From Bradysia coprophila (lineage: Eukaryota > Arthropoda > Insecta > Diptera > Sciaridae): a stretch of DNA of 64,000 bases. Every line of letters begins with the position of its first letter. The first letter of the stretch is position 1. The notes under the pieces were generated by a model that worked only from the letters and a program-made list of their open reading frames with translations, did not search any database and was not told the DNA's origin. Of this stretch, positions 39,101-50,210 are shown one piece after another. The position numbers and the translations under genes are program-made. The stretch is taken from NCBI RefSeq assembly GCF_014529535.1, contig NW_023503584.1:2936415-3000414 (forward strand), read 5' to 3'.

Positions 39101-40339
39101 ACAAAAAACATAGCTAACGCCGACCCGTACGAAACACCTATTCGTATCAAAAGCCTTTAATGTGAAACTCTTCATTTCTCTTACTTCATTTTCTTCTCTG
39201 CTGAAAAACTATTCTCCCTTTAAAATCACTTACATTATCCACTCTTTGCCTTGTTATCATATACAACTAAATTGCCGGAGGCAATATAGACAGCCCCGTA
39301 CGAAGACAAATTTCATAAATTCCTATTTAAACAGCTATATACCGCTATATTTACCTATATTTCACTATAAATAAACATTTCACAGATAAATATATGCTAT
39401 TATATAGCTCTATATGCCTGTATATAGCTCAATATAGCTGTATATAGGTATATATAGATGTCCGTATATGGAATCCCTGAAACCCCACACACATAACAAA
39501 TTATTTCCATGTTAACAGAAACTCTCTAAGTATCATTTTTCCCAAGATATTTCTATTTTACTAAAATCCAATATGGCCGCCGGCAGCCATTTTGTTAGGA
39601 GACCGGAAATAGTACTGACGCTTTACATTCGTTAATACCTTTCAAACAAAAAAAAATTCATGAAATTCGGTCAAAATTTACTCGAGATATTGTCAAAATA
39701 CACCACGTTCACTGTACTTCCGAGTAGCCAGATAAGAGCTCACTCCAAGAGACCTAGCTCACGCTCCGGAGAACATAATTTCATAAATTTTTTTTCCCTG
39801 ATTGGTACGGTCAATACCTATCTAATAAAGCTAAAACAGACGAAATATGTTCAAATGTGGCCGACCTACAAGCAAAAACTGCTTGCCGCCCTGTGCCTGT
39901 TCCACACCAAGGGGTCTAACTCACGAGTCGGTCATCCGATTTCCACAAACTTTTTTTTTGTCGATCGGTATTGTAAATTTTATTTGACGTATCACTTACA
40001 AGTTTAACGTTTAAATGTCCGGAGATATCTTCGAAAAACCGTAAAGCACTTATTGGGCCACAGCTCGGGAGGGGTCGATCCAAAATCACTCATCTTCGAA
40101 CTTAGCCTGTCTTTTGACATTACCAAACGGGAAAAAGAAGAATTTTCAAAATCGGATGTGTTTTACTCAAGTTATCGTGCAGACAGACGGACAGACGGAC
40201 AGACGGACATTTTTTTTCGCGGATTTGGCATCTCTAGACAACCACAATAGGTTTCCCCTTACTCAGGGAGTCCAATTCGACGTGTTACAAACGTATGCGT
40301 AAACCTATAAGACCCCAGTACTTCGTACGGGTCTAAAAA
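39101..40339 (+). mobile_element. Non-coding repeat element, family B, plus orientation
   Basis: Runs from AACATAGCTAACGCCGACCCGTACGAA to TTCGTACGGGTCTAAAAA and matches 13970-15203 in the opposite orientation. A fragment of its left part (GAAGAGTTTCACATTAAAGG) is also present at about 42551-42610 in reverse. An ACAGACGG ladder lies at about 40180-40210. Confidence 0.75.
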
Positions 40340-40587
40340 GAACTGGAAATAGCATCACAGAAGGTAAATAATTCTGCACATGTGGGGTTTTTTCTATATA
40401 TTTTTGAAAGTAAAATTATCTTAAAATGTTATTTGTCGTTAAACACATCTGCCGCCACATCTAAAAGTTAAATTTAATTCTTAACAAAAACTAACTTGTA
40501 AAATTGACTTTTTATAGACGTTAGGGCGGGCATACATTTCCATACACAAATATTTGTCTTGATGCCATTTCGATCGTCTTTTTTAGC

Positions 40588-40622
40588 TATAAGTACAATG
40601 AAAAGTTTTCATAATTCATCAG
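40588..40622 (+). promoter_or_regulatory. Core promoter of the three-domain cysteine-rich gene
   Basis: TATAAGTA (40588-40595) lies 33 bp before the A of an initiator-like TCAGA (40619-40623). If used, the 5' untranslated region is only about 11 bp. The same spacing is seen in the glycine-rich gene. Confidence 0.5.
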
Positions 40623-40631
40623 AACGTCAAA

Positions 40632-41644
40632 ATGTTGAGATCCAACGAATTTACTGTTTTTATATTAGCTTTAAGCTGTATTTTCGTTGAAAGCGATATT
40701 ATTCCTTCGCCAGGTAATTTAAAAGACTTAAAACAGCCCCTTCTTCTGTTGGAACAGCCCTTTTCTTTGCATTTTCTCCAATATATTTGTAGCCGTTTGT
40801 GCAACATATCCAAACGAAGAGTTTGCAATTGATCTTACGAGATGCCAAAACACTTGTGAATATTATGGACGAACTTGGGATTGCCCCATCAATTATAAAC
40901 CGAATGGTGATTGTTACTGTAAACCTGGATTTGCTAGACTCAAGGAAGATGGAAAATGCGTATCAGTTACAACGCACGCAAAATGTGTGTCCAGATTACC
41001 CATTCAGCCAGGTATATCGACTTAATCAAGTTCTAAATAAGCTTTATGAATTTATCACAATGAAAATAGAATCGTGCAACAAGCCCAACGAAATTTACAC
41101 CGAAACAGTGTATGTGGGTGTATGTGATATAAGTTGCCGAACACATGGGTGTTTATCGACTTCCGTTTATACATATTCAGCCCAACCAGTAACCGAAGTG
41201 AGATGGGGTCCTCACTGTACTTGTGGTAGAAATGATGCGGAAACGTATTCTTATTCTTCACTAAAATACAAACGACTCAGTAACGGACAATGCGTAGCTT
41301 TATCGGATCCACAATGTGAAGCAGAATTTCAACCATCTCCAGGTATAAAATTAATGCCAATCTATGTCCCAGTCCCATTTAATTCAAAAAATATTTTCTT
41401 AGCACGTTGTGCAGCATTGGGACAAATATATATTGTAAATGCACCATGTCAAGCGTTATGCTACGGTGGACAGTATTGTCCTCCACCAGGTCCTACATGT
41501 ATTTGTCCACCAAATAAAATTGGAAAACGTCACCAAACGTTTTATCAACCGTATTCGGGAAACTATTATCATATAGATATGCTCACTTGTTATAATCCAA
41601 CAGCTTGTCCACCTGCAACAGCTGGTGGTGGAGGAAACGATTAA
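40632..41644 (+). CDS. Secreted protein with three 8-cysteine (TIL-like) domains
   Basis: Four exons: 40632-40713, 40793-41011, 41070-41342 and 41403-41644 (816 nt, 271 aa). Exon 1 encodes a signal peptide (FTVFILALSCIFVES). Exons 2, 3 and 4 each encode one domain with eight cysteines in like order, starting CATYPNEEF, CNKPNEIYT and CAALGQIYI and each including C-x-C (CYC, CTC, CIC). The introns are 79, 58 and 60 bp and all phase 1, the pattern expected of domain duplication by exon shuffling. Spacing resembles trypsin-inhibitor-like cysteine-rich domains, but each domain has eight rather than ten cysteines and long inserts, so inhibitory activity is not established. Intron 3 is a multiple of three and open, so an unspliced reading adds 20 residues; the phase and domain pattern favour splicing. 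Confidence 0.78.
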
Positions 41645-43452
41645 AAAATGAATCCGAATTTTTGTCTTTTGATTTCATACATTTTATGCGTATTGTTATG
41701 AAAATGAATGATTTAAACTCTCTCCCGGCAGTTAGGCATAGTTTAAATATCTTAACCGAGAATAAGTTCTGTTTACCAGCAGTAATAACAGGAAATTCTT
41801 CGAATAACTAAATCTTTTGAGTTCTCCTACAAACTTTCGGTTTGCTGAGAACATTCTCCTTTACGTCCTCTATTTTCGTCTACATAATACAGACGAAGAA
41901 CCATTTGGGTCGTTTTCGAGGTAGAAATTTTACCATAAGCCAATTCAATATTTCAAAATGGGTAGAATTTGACAAATATACGCTCGCGCTTCTGTAAATT
42001 TCGGAGTTGCTGTATCTGTCGCTGAAGTTCTTGGTGTAAATCTTTTCACTGTTCCTCTTTATTCCTAATGAATTCTCGTAGCACTCCCGACAAACTATTG
42101 GAAACCTAAATTTTATTACTCATACCAACGCACTTTAAGCATGAGTGGTACACGCTAAATAGAGTGACAGTGTATCAAACGAATTTTGCCACTGTAAAAA
42201 AAATCCGGAGACATTTTTCATACTCTATTTAACAGCTCACTCGAAGCACTTTTGCTTGAAGTACGGTGGGGCTGTGTTCTGTTAGACTAATTTGCAAATC
42301 CAATTCCAAAAATACAATTCTCCGGCAGTTATCAACGCAAAGCTCAATTCAAGAATAAAATTTTTTGCGTACAGGCCAGGAGTTGCAATTACAGTCCAAT
42401 TCTCCCTATTCAATCTACATGTTGACTCGGGCTATAAACTTCCCACTCGCCAAAATAAAAATTTAGAAGCAGTTCGGTAATGTAACGGCTCAAAACGCAA
42501 TACTCTGAAATCATTTATCTCTTTCACTCTAACATTGTTGCCCATTGTGGCAGAGAATGAAGTGTGAGAGATGAAGAGTTTCACATTAAAGGCCTTTGAT
42601 AGGACAAAACAAAGTGAAAAGACGGAGAAGGACACAGAAGCAAATGTAAGAAGTCAAGAATTTTGTTATTTTGTGAAGTCTTATGTGAAATTCGTGCTAT
42701 TTTTCCCGGGAAATTTCATATCAATATTTAAAATAGCAAAGGCAACGACGCGCTGCTCAAATGTAGTTACAATGAAGCCATAACTCCTTACACCAAGACC
42801 ATTATGTTGAACGATCGAATCTGTCAATTGTACAGCAACAGATCTGCTGCGTACGTAAACAATGGTAATTATGAAGCCGATCTATGGGACACCAGCAAAA
42901 CGATTCAATTGACATAGTGTTCCACACAGAAATATATTGGGATGATAATAAACCGATTATTTAAAAAAAAAAATTGAATTCGAAATTTCTGAAGGGATAT
43001 ACACGACAAGGGTTGCCACTATTTTTTATGAATAGACATGATGAGGTCGCATATGGAAAAGGTGAGTTATTTATTATTATTATCGTCCGTTCCTGAAGGG
43101 CTGGTCGAGTTAGTCGCAACAGGTACATTGTATTAATTGAGACACCACAACAATAGTTCACGAATAATTTAGTTTTATTTTTATAAAATTTAAAAAAGAG
43201 TTTCATTACATCTAATATGACCGATTTTGAGAACCATCGTTGGTAATAATGTTAAACTAACACTTAACACAGACATTTACATTAAGTCGAATACGATAAA
43301 GTTTTTATTGTTAATTTAATTAAATATTTTCAACGTAAAAGATTTGTCATTCTTTGGTCACAGCTCTTCCTTATAAACGGGGTAAGACACTGTTGTATAG
43401 TTGCATTTTGCATGGACGGTAGAGGTGGCAATTTTTCTTTCGAAATTAATTT
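41645..43452. other. Intergenic, no supported gene
   Basis: Contains a family B fragment at about 42551-42610. The right edge must include the 3' untranslated region of the minus-strand membrane protein gene. Confidence 0.35.
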
Positions 43453-44485
43453 TTAATTAATTATGGAATGCATTTGCAATGTAGATGCCGTAGTGGTATG
43501 TGGTGTCATTGGTCTCGAACCCATCAGCGAATGTGTGGTAGATGCATGCAACGACGCCATGGTGCCCATCTACAATTAACAGTTTATTAGAACATTGTTT
43601 AATTGATCTTATCCAGAAGACGTATACTCTTAAGTACGCCAAATCCTCCAATTTCGTTAAATTTGCAAGTTCCAGGTATAGCGAATATACCAACAACCAT
43701 CCGTATATGGAGCCAACGCAAAACACGCTCCAAGCCAACACAATCAGAATGTTGTACGCAAATATAAGATCGTTGACAACAGCAAAGAATATAAATGCAA
43801 ACAAACGGAAGCCAATGAAAATCGCATATGTCCATAGCCAAGGTACAAACTTGTGCTCATGTTCCTTTTGACAATTTTTAAAATATAAAATTACAGACAA
43901 TCGTTACTCATAGGAATAAAGCGTTGACTTTGTAGTTTTTGGTTTAGAGTTTCATAGAGATTAACGACAACAAACAATATGCTTAAATCACCTTAGTCTT
44001 AACGTTATCCTTACTAGTTATTGTATGCTTGTAATGGACGGAGTGAAATTGATTTTTTTTTGTTTGGTTTAAAATTTTTGTTTGTTTTTGTTTTAAAAAA
44101 AAATCTATTTACCATTCTACCGATGTTCACTTACCTTCCGTAGAGCCATTATTATTATCGTTGATGTTACGGTCACGACCATTGCGCCCAGCAATGAAAA
44201 CATCGCAAACACTATAAGGGTATTACGAACTAACGAACAAACAGAATGGACTGGTAAGATAAGGCCATCATCATCATTAATTCTATTCGCTTACCATGAA
44301 CATTTCCGACATACACGAATTGATATGAGATAAAATAATATCCGTAGTGAGTTGTGCCGGGAGCTGCCATAGCTAAGCAGTATATATCAAAAACGGCCGT
44401 TGCTATGGTGAAGAGAGCAATGAACTGCAACAAATCGAAAAAGTTTTGTTTCTTTTTGAGTGGTTTTTGTTACCGCATAGAACAC
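43453..44485 (-). CDS. Four-pass membrane protein, 5' end missing
   Basis: Exons on the minus strand: 44485-44474 (or slightly longer upstream), 44424-44295, 44211-44135, 43864-43628 and 43569-43453, GT-AG and in phase, stop included. Four hydrophobic segments are visible: around FIALFTIATAVFDIYC, VFAMFSLLGAMVVTVT, YAIFIGFRLFAFIFF and ILIVLAWSVFCVGSI. The tail is short and Ser/Thr/Pro/His rich (GSRPMTPHTTTAS). The layout resembles insect four-pass proteins of the DUF4728/pasiflora kind, which sit at the plasma membrane or junctions in flies; this is a resemblance from memory. No initiator exon was found, so the model is 5'-partial; the 12-nt first exon is the least certain. Confidence 0.65.
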
Positions 44486-46054
44486 CTGAATGATTATTTC
44501 TCTTCAAAGAAAAAGAATGGAAAACAAAAATTAGAATTGGTACTGATTAACCCTTAACTTTTATTACATATGGGCAGTATTTAGTTAATAGTGCCTGTGG
44601 CTAGCATGCAATCTGAGAAATTTAACGCCGAATGCAGGTATTTAGTAAACAAACCAATTTTATAACTAAATTGATTCTCGCACAAAAGAAAGTCAGTTCT
44701 TCAGATTGCCAATGCCGGATACATTATTCCAAAATATCTACACTTCTGATTTCGCCTTTTAGAAACGGCAATCGTATCGCAACACAATCATAACATCTGC
44801 TACTTCATTTGTTTTGTTATAAAAATCTATCACTTCAATACTTCTATCAGACATTTTGCTCTATATAAGAGAAACATATCCAGAGCTCATCGATTGTTCC
44901 TTTCGTCTTTGCCGATATCACATAACTAGCCGTTTCATTAAAGACTTTAAAAGTTGATGGTCACAATGTTCACTTTGTTCATAATTTTTTACACCCTTTA
45001 TTGTGAAGACATCACCACACCACTGCTGTAATTTTGTAGCGGTAAATTTCTTTGATAAAATGAATTATTTGCACTTTATAGAATCATTATGAAAAGAAAG
45101 TTGCAGACTCAACTAACCAGTGAAGACACTCCAGTCCACATAGCACCTCTTTGCACATTTATCCAGTCAGAATTTTTGATAATTGGTTTCTGATACCATT
45201 TCGGTTGTACTGACTTTAGTGATCTCGTCGATCTAGACCTTTGTGACTGTATGTTATTCGAAGACCTTTACATCATCGTAGCGGAAATAAGAATTCAATG
45301 ATTAACAAAGAAATTCCAACAAAATTTTCACACTTTAATAATTAAGCATACCGTGTTGATACATGAGAATAGACGGAATGTGTGGATCGTGACGACGGTG
45401 GTTTCTTTGCGTAATGCATTCCGATGAGTTAAAATATTTACGATTGACAATGTTACTGATCACAATTCGATTAGATAATTTGAAATCAACACATTTATTG
45501 AGTTATTTAGGTGAAAAAAATGGAAAATGTAAACAACAAATCTATCGTAACTATGTAACCCGTGTCAACAACGAAAACGTAAACGAATTTCCACTTGTCG
45601 ATGTCGATCGTCTTAAACCAAATTGTATGTGTGTGAATGCCTAACCCATATGAATGAAGACAAAAAGCGAATGAATGAATGAATAACATGAATCACTCAT
45701 GTAATACAATAGGAGTTATATTACACTTGTGTATAGATGTTTTATGAATCAAACCCATTCATTTAGGAATGCCAGCATCAACCGCAACCGGAATTCGTTA
45801 AAAATTTTAATTAATCAAAATCGTTAGGTACCGGTGCAATATTATACAAGTATACAAGTATTATGCAAGTAAATGGTAAAATGCTCAAAATGGATGATGT
45901 GATGAGTAGAATCAAAATTGGATTGTTAGCAGCATGCAAGCCCACAATGGTCAGGCGATGCCGGAAGGGCTTTTCGATTTTTGTATGAATGCCGAAGGCG
46001 CGTATCATAATCCAACTCGTCAAAATAAACATTTGGACATAGGTGTATATCATT
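44486..46054. other. Intergenic; promoter-like block and duplicated segment
   Basis: Contains the TATA block at 44805-44930, followed at 44956 by a short frame with a signal-peptide-like start (MVTMFTLFIIFYTLYC) that stops after 24 codons. It also contains the 183-bp segment 45272-45454 shared with 51993-52172. The missing first exon of the membrane protein may lie here but I could not identify it. Confidence 0.35.
45272..45454 (+). repeat. 183-bp dispersed repeat, copy 1
   Basis: From CATCGTAGCGGAAATAAGAA to GACAATGTTAC, nearly identical to 51993-52172 with a few substitutions and small indels. The flanks are unrelated, so this is a recent copy event. Confidence 0.8.
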
Positions 46055-46160
46055 GGGAATCTCGCGCCGCGTCATTCACAATAACTCACAAAGTGACATC
46101 TTACTTATACAAAATGTGTCAAAATGTAAATTATTGTTAATGACGCGGCGCGAGATTCCC
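46055..46160. mobile_element. Miniature foldback element (second copy)
   Basis: Perfect inverted ends GGGAATCTCGCGCCGCGTCA and TGACGCGGCGCGAGATTCCC. The interior CATTCACAATAACTCACAAAG matches the element at 8545-8626. Confidence 0.7.
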
Positions 46161-47183
46161 TAGCAACCATATCATTATTTATGTGTCGATGCAAAGATAA
46201 ACCCAAACTCCCTCTACGAGCTAATGCATAATGTTAGTCTTAACCACGCAGAGACATAAAAAAAGGATTTTTCGGTCCTGGTAGTTTGACCATAATAAAA
46301 TTCATGTCCTTAAATTACAGACTGTAATACAATAGATACTTTCCATAATTGTTCAGTACGAGTGCATGTTGTGCTACTGATTGACTGGTTAAAGTAGGAG
46401 AACCGGTTGTGATCTTTGTCAAACAACGAAACAACAAAAAGGTACACTGTTTCATTGATACCTTCATGAATCAATACTTTAATTAAGGTGATACGTATAC
46501 ATACAAAACGTATGTCGCCTAATTGCTTTCAGTTAAGATAAATAATAGTATAATTACATGCAGTTACTTTCGTAGTTATATTTGTGTACCAAACGTTAAT
46601 ATAATGATTGGCAGCTATCATGAAAGTATTTTTACCTGTCGTCTAAGAGTGTCTATGTAATAGGGTGTAGCGGTTTTGACAAAATGTCTCAGTTCTTCTA
46701 AGGCTCAGCCGGAAATCCACTCAGCTGGTCCATCTGATCATTTTATGAAAGAAAAAAAAAAATCAAACTTTAACTTTGTGCTGCCGCCAGATCGATTTTT
46801 GAAAATTTCGTCGTTTTCGGTCCACGTCACATAAATAGATTTTTTACGGTGGGCTCAGTGTACATAAAAAGTTGGGTCCACATGGTAATCTAATCTCCAG
46901 ACTTCACAGATTATTTCACAAAAAAGATCAGGTCTAAAAAATATTTTTTGAGTTCGTGACTGATTGTCAAAGTTCCCCGATGGTGATTTTGAGACTTTAA
47001 TCTCGCTACAAAATTTGATGAAAATGTGCAAAAATGTAAATTAAACGTTAAATATGCTAAATGGGCCGCGGTGAGTCAAACACAACATCTGATTTGAATT
47101 GGGATATCTAAATTTATTATTTATCTGACAAAAAGTTGTGATTTTGGTACATTTTAGTACATGGAATATTGGCGACGAAAGTC
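46161..47183. other. Intergenic, no supported gene
   Basis: No coding exon, RNA gene or clear repeat recognised. Confidence 0.35.
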
Positions 47184-47437
47184 GGATTACATCGAATTAA
47201 TAATGTTTTAGCTAAGAATGTATTTCCTGGTTCTGACAATACGAAACCTTTAATTTTAAACGTTTTCTAAGTGTTAAATAATTTTAAATTTGAAAATGTA
47301 ACGAGATGTACTCACTGGCAATAGAACTTGTCAACAGTACGTAAATGAGCTTAGAAAACGTTTAAAATTAAAGGTTTCGTATTGTCAGAACCTGGGAATA
47401 CATTCTAAGCTAAAAAATTATTGATTTGATGTAATCG
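47184..47437. mobile_element. Foldback element
   Basis: The left arm GGTTCTGACAATACGAAACC and its complement GGTTTCGTATTGTCAGAACC in the right arm are parts of about 85-bp arms around a centre near 47305. No coding capacity. Confidence 0.75.
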
Positions 47438-47744
47438 CTTAGAATAATTGCCGTGAGATGGACCGACCTTGTATTTTTCCCAAAACGATTTAAATTCAAA
47501 GTGAATGGATTCCATGGCCTGTTCCGTATAGAATCCGAGTGCCTTATTATACTTGTTACAAAATTGTAATACATTGAAGCGCAAGAACAATAGGCTACAG
47601 CATGTAGAGCTTTGTGTAGTTCGTCTCTTTTTCTCGTGTGAATATTGTTAACTCTTTGGTTTCATTTTTTAACATCACACATTGAAAATGGACAATAAAT
47701 ACTAAATTTTTGTATAAAACCAACTTTTTTTTTGTTGCAAAATG

Positions 47745-48440
47745 TTTGTAACTCTCTTAAAACTGCTCGAAGAAAGTGATCCTACTCCTGGTTCACAAGT
47801 TTAAATAGCGTGTGAAGGGTACTGCTATGAAGGTTAGAGTCTCTTTCTCTTGCAAAAGTAATAAGAAACCTAAAAAATTGAATTAATGAGATTTCCTGCT
47901 GTAAAACACTTTACCGAGTTCCATTATTTCATAAAAAATCGTTATTTCTCGAGAGGAAATCAGTTTCGGCTCCCTTAGTCGAGTCTTTATATGTCTTGTT
48001 TGGTATCAATCGAAAAGTATGGATGTCATCTTTATGAAACAATTGAAAAAAATAGCTCGGATCTATTAGCTAAAAAAAATACCGGGAAAACCCATATAAC
48101 CATCGAAATTTCCTTAAAGTTCGTCGAAAACGGGATTCCAATCATATATCAAAGGTTCGAATATGGTGTGTAAGGTACTGTTGTAAAGGTTTGAGTCTCT
48201 ACTTCTTAAAACTGTGCTTATAAAACCAAAAAAATACATTAACGAGCTTTCCTAGTAGAAAACATTTCACAAAGGACCATTTTTGACAAGATAAATCAAC
48301 TTTTCTCGAGAAGGCCCGAGCAAAACATTTTAAATTTAGGAGAAAAATAATCTTTAGGATCACCCCAATCATTTTTAACAAGAAAAGCCCATGTTTACGA
48401 ATTTTTCGAAAAAAAAGTTGTTCAACCGCACCGTGTAAGG
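47745..48440 (+). repeat. Diverged direct repeat, about 355 bp apart
   Basis: Words such as GGTACTG(C/T)T(A/G)T(G/A)AAGGTT(A/T)GAGTCTCT followed by an AAAAATT/CATTAA(C/T)GAG(A/C)TTTCCT block occur near 47817 and again near 48172. Divergence is substantial, so this is an old tandem duplication. Confidence 0.5.
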
Positions 48441-48633
48441 TAAGACCTTTGTCAGTTCGAATAAATCTGATCTTAAAAATAATGAAGCTTAAAAATAACT
48501 AATGCCTGAGATATAAAACGCATATTTTTTGTACGTGTGTATTATAGAATCTGTAGAATAGAATTTTTATTTTTCCATTAGAACGTACAATTATTTTTTT
48601 ATTTAAAATATGAATTTCAACAAACAGTTAAAA

Positions 48634-48909
48634 TTATTGGCAACGACACGACGAGGTTGTTCCACCACATTTGCTTGGAATTGATACACAAGTTCCACGA
48701 AGTCCTTTTCCACTATTTTTCCAGCAATTTCCGTCGCCAACAGGAAAGTACCACTGTCCTCCTTTACAACAACCATCACAGCTTGACCATTGAATATTTT
48801 CCAATGATCTATCATTGCAACGACTCCATTCATCATAATTGCAATACGAAGTTACTGCAGTTAAGACGGAAAGAAAAACTAAAACTGACACAAGTTTGAC
48901 GAAAGACAT
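48634..48909 (-). CDS. Small secreted 10-cysteine peptide
   Basis: Single-exon 91-aa protein. The signal peptide is clear (VKLVSVLVFLSVLTAVTS, about residues 4-21). The mature peptide of about 70 residues has ten cysteines, including an adjacent pair (CDGCC) and CRC near the C-terminus, allowing five disulfides. It is tryptophan-rich. I do not recognise the family; antimicrobial, inhibitor or secretion components all have this general look, and nothing in the sequence decides between them. AATAAA follows about 30 bp after the stop (minus strand, 48602-48597). Confidence 0.72.
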   Translation of the reverse strand: MSFVKLVSVLVFLSVLTAVTSYCNYDEWSRCNDRSLENIQWSSCDGCCKGGQWYFPVGDGNCWKNSGKGLRGTCVSIPSKCGGTTSSCRCQ

Positions 48910-48978
48910 TTTCTTGTTATTACTGTTAATTGTACAATATACTTTGTTACACTTAAGTATTAAAATGTGGCGTAGAAC

Positions 48979-48986
48979 TATTTATA
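48979..48986 (-). promoter_or_regulatory. TATA box of the 10-cysteine peptide gene
   Basis: TATAAATA on the minus strand, about 77 bp upstream of the ATG, implying a start site near 48953. No strong initiator word is visible there. Confidence 0.55.
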
Positions 48987-49616
48987 CTCACGATAAGCCT
49001 TTAATATTCTATTGATTATATGCCAAATGTATTCAAGACGCTCGTAATTATGCAATTCAGTGAGCGAATTCGGTAGTTTATTACACCGACTGTGTGCAAT
49101 GTCGTTTGAACCAGTTTTATTTCATCTAACAATTTATCGCATCCAAAATGGGTGCGACAAAAAGGCTTCTCGTGCCCAAAATGCATAAACCAGTCATGTA
49201 TTCAAACATTCACATTCAACAGCAGAGCGTCTCGTATATGAAATAGTCATTTGTGTACCTGTTTTGGACTATTGATTTTAGGCAATTTCGCGGATTGTAG
49301 GCCGAACGAAGTGAGGCTTACAAGCGAAAGTGCCTTAAATCAACCGTCCCAAACAGGTGCACATGTGAGTTTTCATGCAGAGGGCCGGAAACCCGAGAAA
49401 ATTCGAAAAATTGCCCTCATTTTCGGCCCCGAAGCATGAAATAAAAATTGTTGCTTCTTGATCACAAATTAAATTTGCGTTCAGTTGGAAGAAAAAAAGA
49501 AGAAGTAGTATTATGGTGTACTGTTATCGATTTTAGATGTTTTAAATGAAAATTGTGATTTTTATATTTTGTTTATGTCCGTGAGGAAATCGGTCACTGA
49601 ATTGCATAAAACGTTG

Positions 49617-49718
49617 CCATCTAGTGCGATAAAATCACTACATACGATTCCTGTTTCATAATAATGGTTATTTATGTAAGAAGAATCGTATGAAGGTATA
49701 TTATCGCACTAGATGTCA
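49617..49718. mobile_element. Foldback element with TCTAGTGCGATAA ends
   Basis: ATCTAGTGCGATAAAAT on the left and TTATCGCACTAGAT on the right, with inner ATACGATTC/GAATCGTAT. Further GCGATA(A/G) words follow at 49765 and 49905-49935, so degenerate copies are nested nearby. Confidence 0.6.
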
Positions 49719-49949
49719 GATTGCCAAACCGAGGCGAAGTCGAGGTTGGCAAGACGTCGTGTGCGATAGTATACCAGCATACGATGATTCGTGTTGCATA
49801 CAACGTTTTATGCAATGAAGAAAATTGAATAAATACCGAAGATAATTTTAGTATGACTTCAGCAGCACGTGGCTTTTATCCCACTAGTGTGATAAAATCT
49901 CTTGCAAATCCTTTATCGCACTAGTGAGATAAAATACGTTCATACGACA

Positions 49950-50210
49950 TTGACCACAGGCGGCGTAAGTGTATCGGATAATCTGGCACACGGTGCCAAA
50001 AGAACGCACTTTTAAACTACGGAAAGGGTGAACTCGCATACGCAAGTTTATTGCTGCAAATGCTTTTTAGCCATGTCATCGACTTAATGACTCCTTTTAC
50101 AAAATTTTGGTATCGAAAAATCGTGTGCGAGTTCACCTTTTACGTAGTTGAAAAATGCGTTTTTTTAGCACCGTGTGCCAAATTACCCCACGCCGGCGTA
50201 AGCTACAAAT
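49950..50210. mobile_element. Imperfect inverted repeat with GGCGTAAG ends
   Basis: The left arm has GGCACACGGTGCC and GGGTGAACTCGCA; the right arm has TGCGAGTTCACC and GGCACCGTGTGCC. Many GGCACACG-type words are scattered on to 51190, suggesting a local nest of related fragments. Confidence 0.5.

Noticed and set aside
45811-46053. Hydrophobic 80-codon minus-strand frame as the missing first exon of the membrane protein
   Set aside because: No donor site in the needed phase was found, and the hydrophobic segments do not resemble the expected N-terminus.
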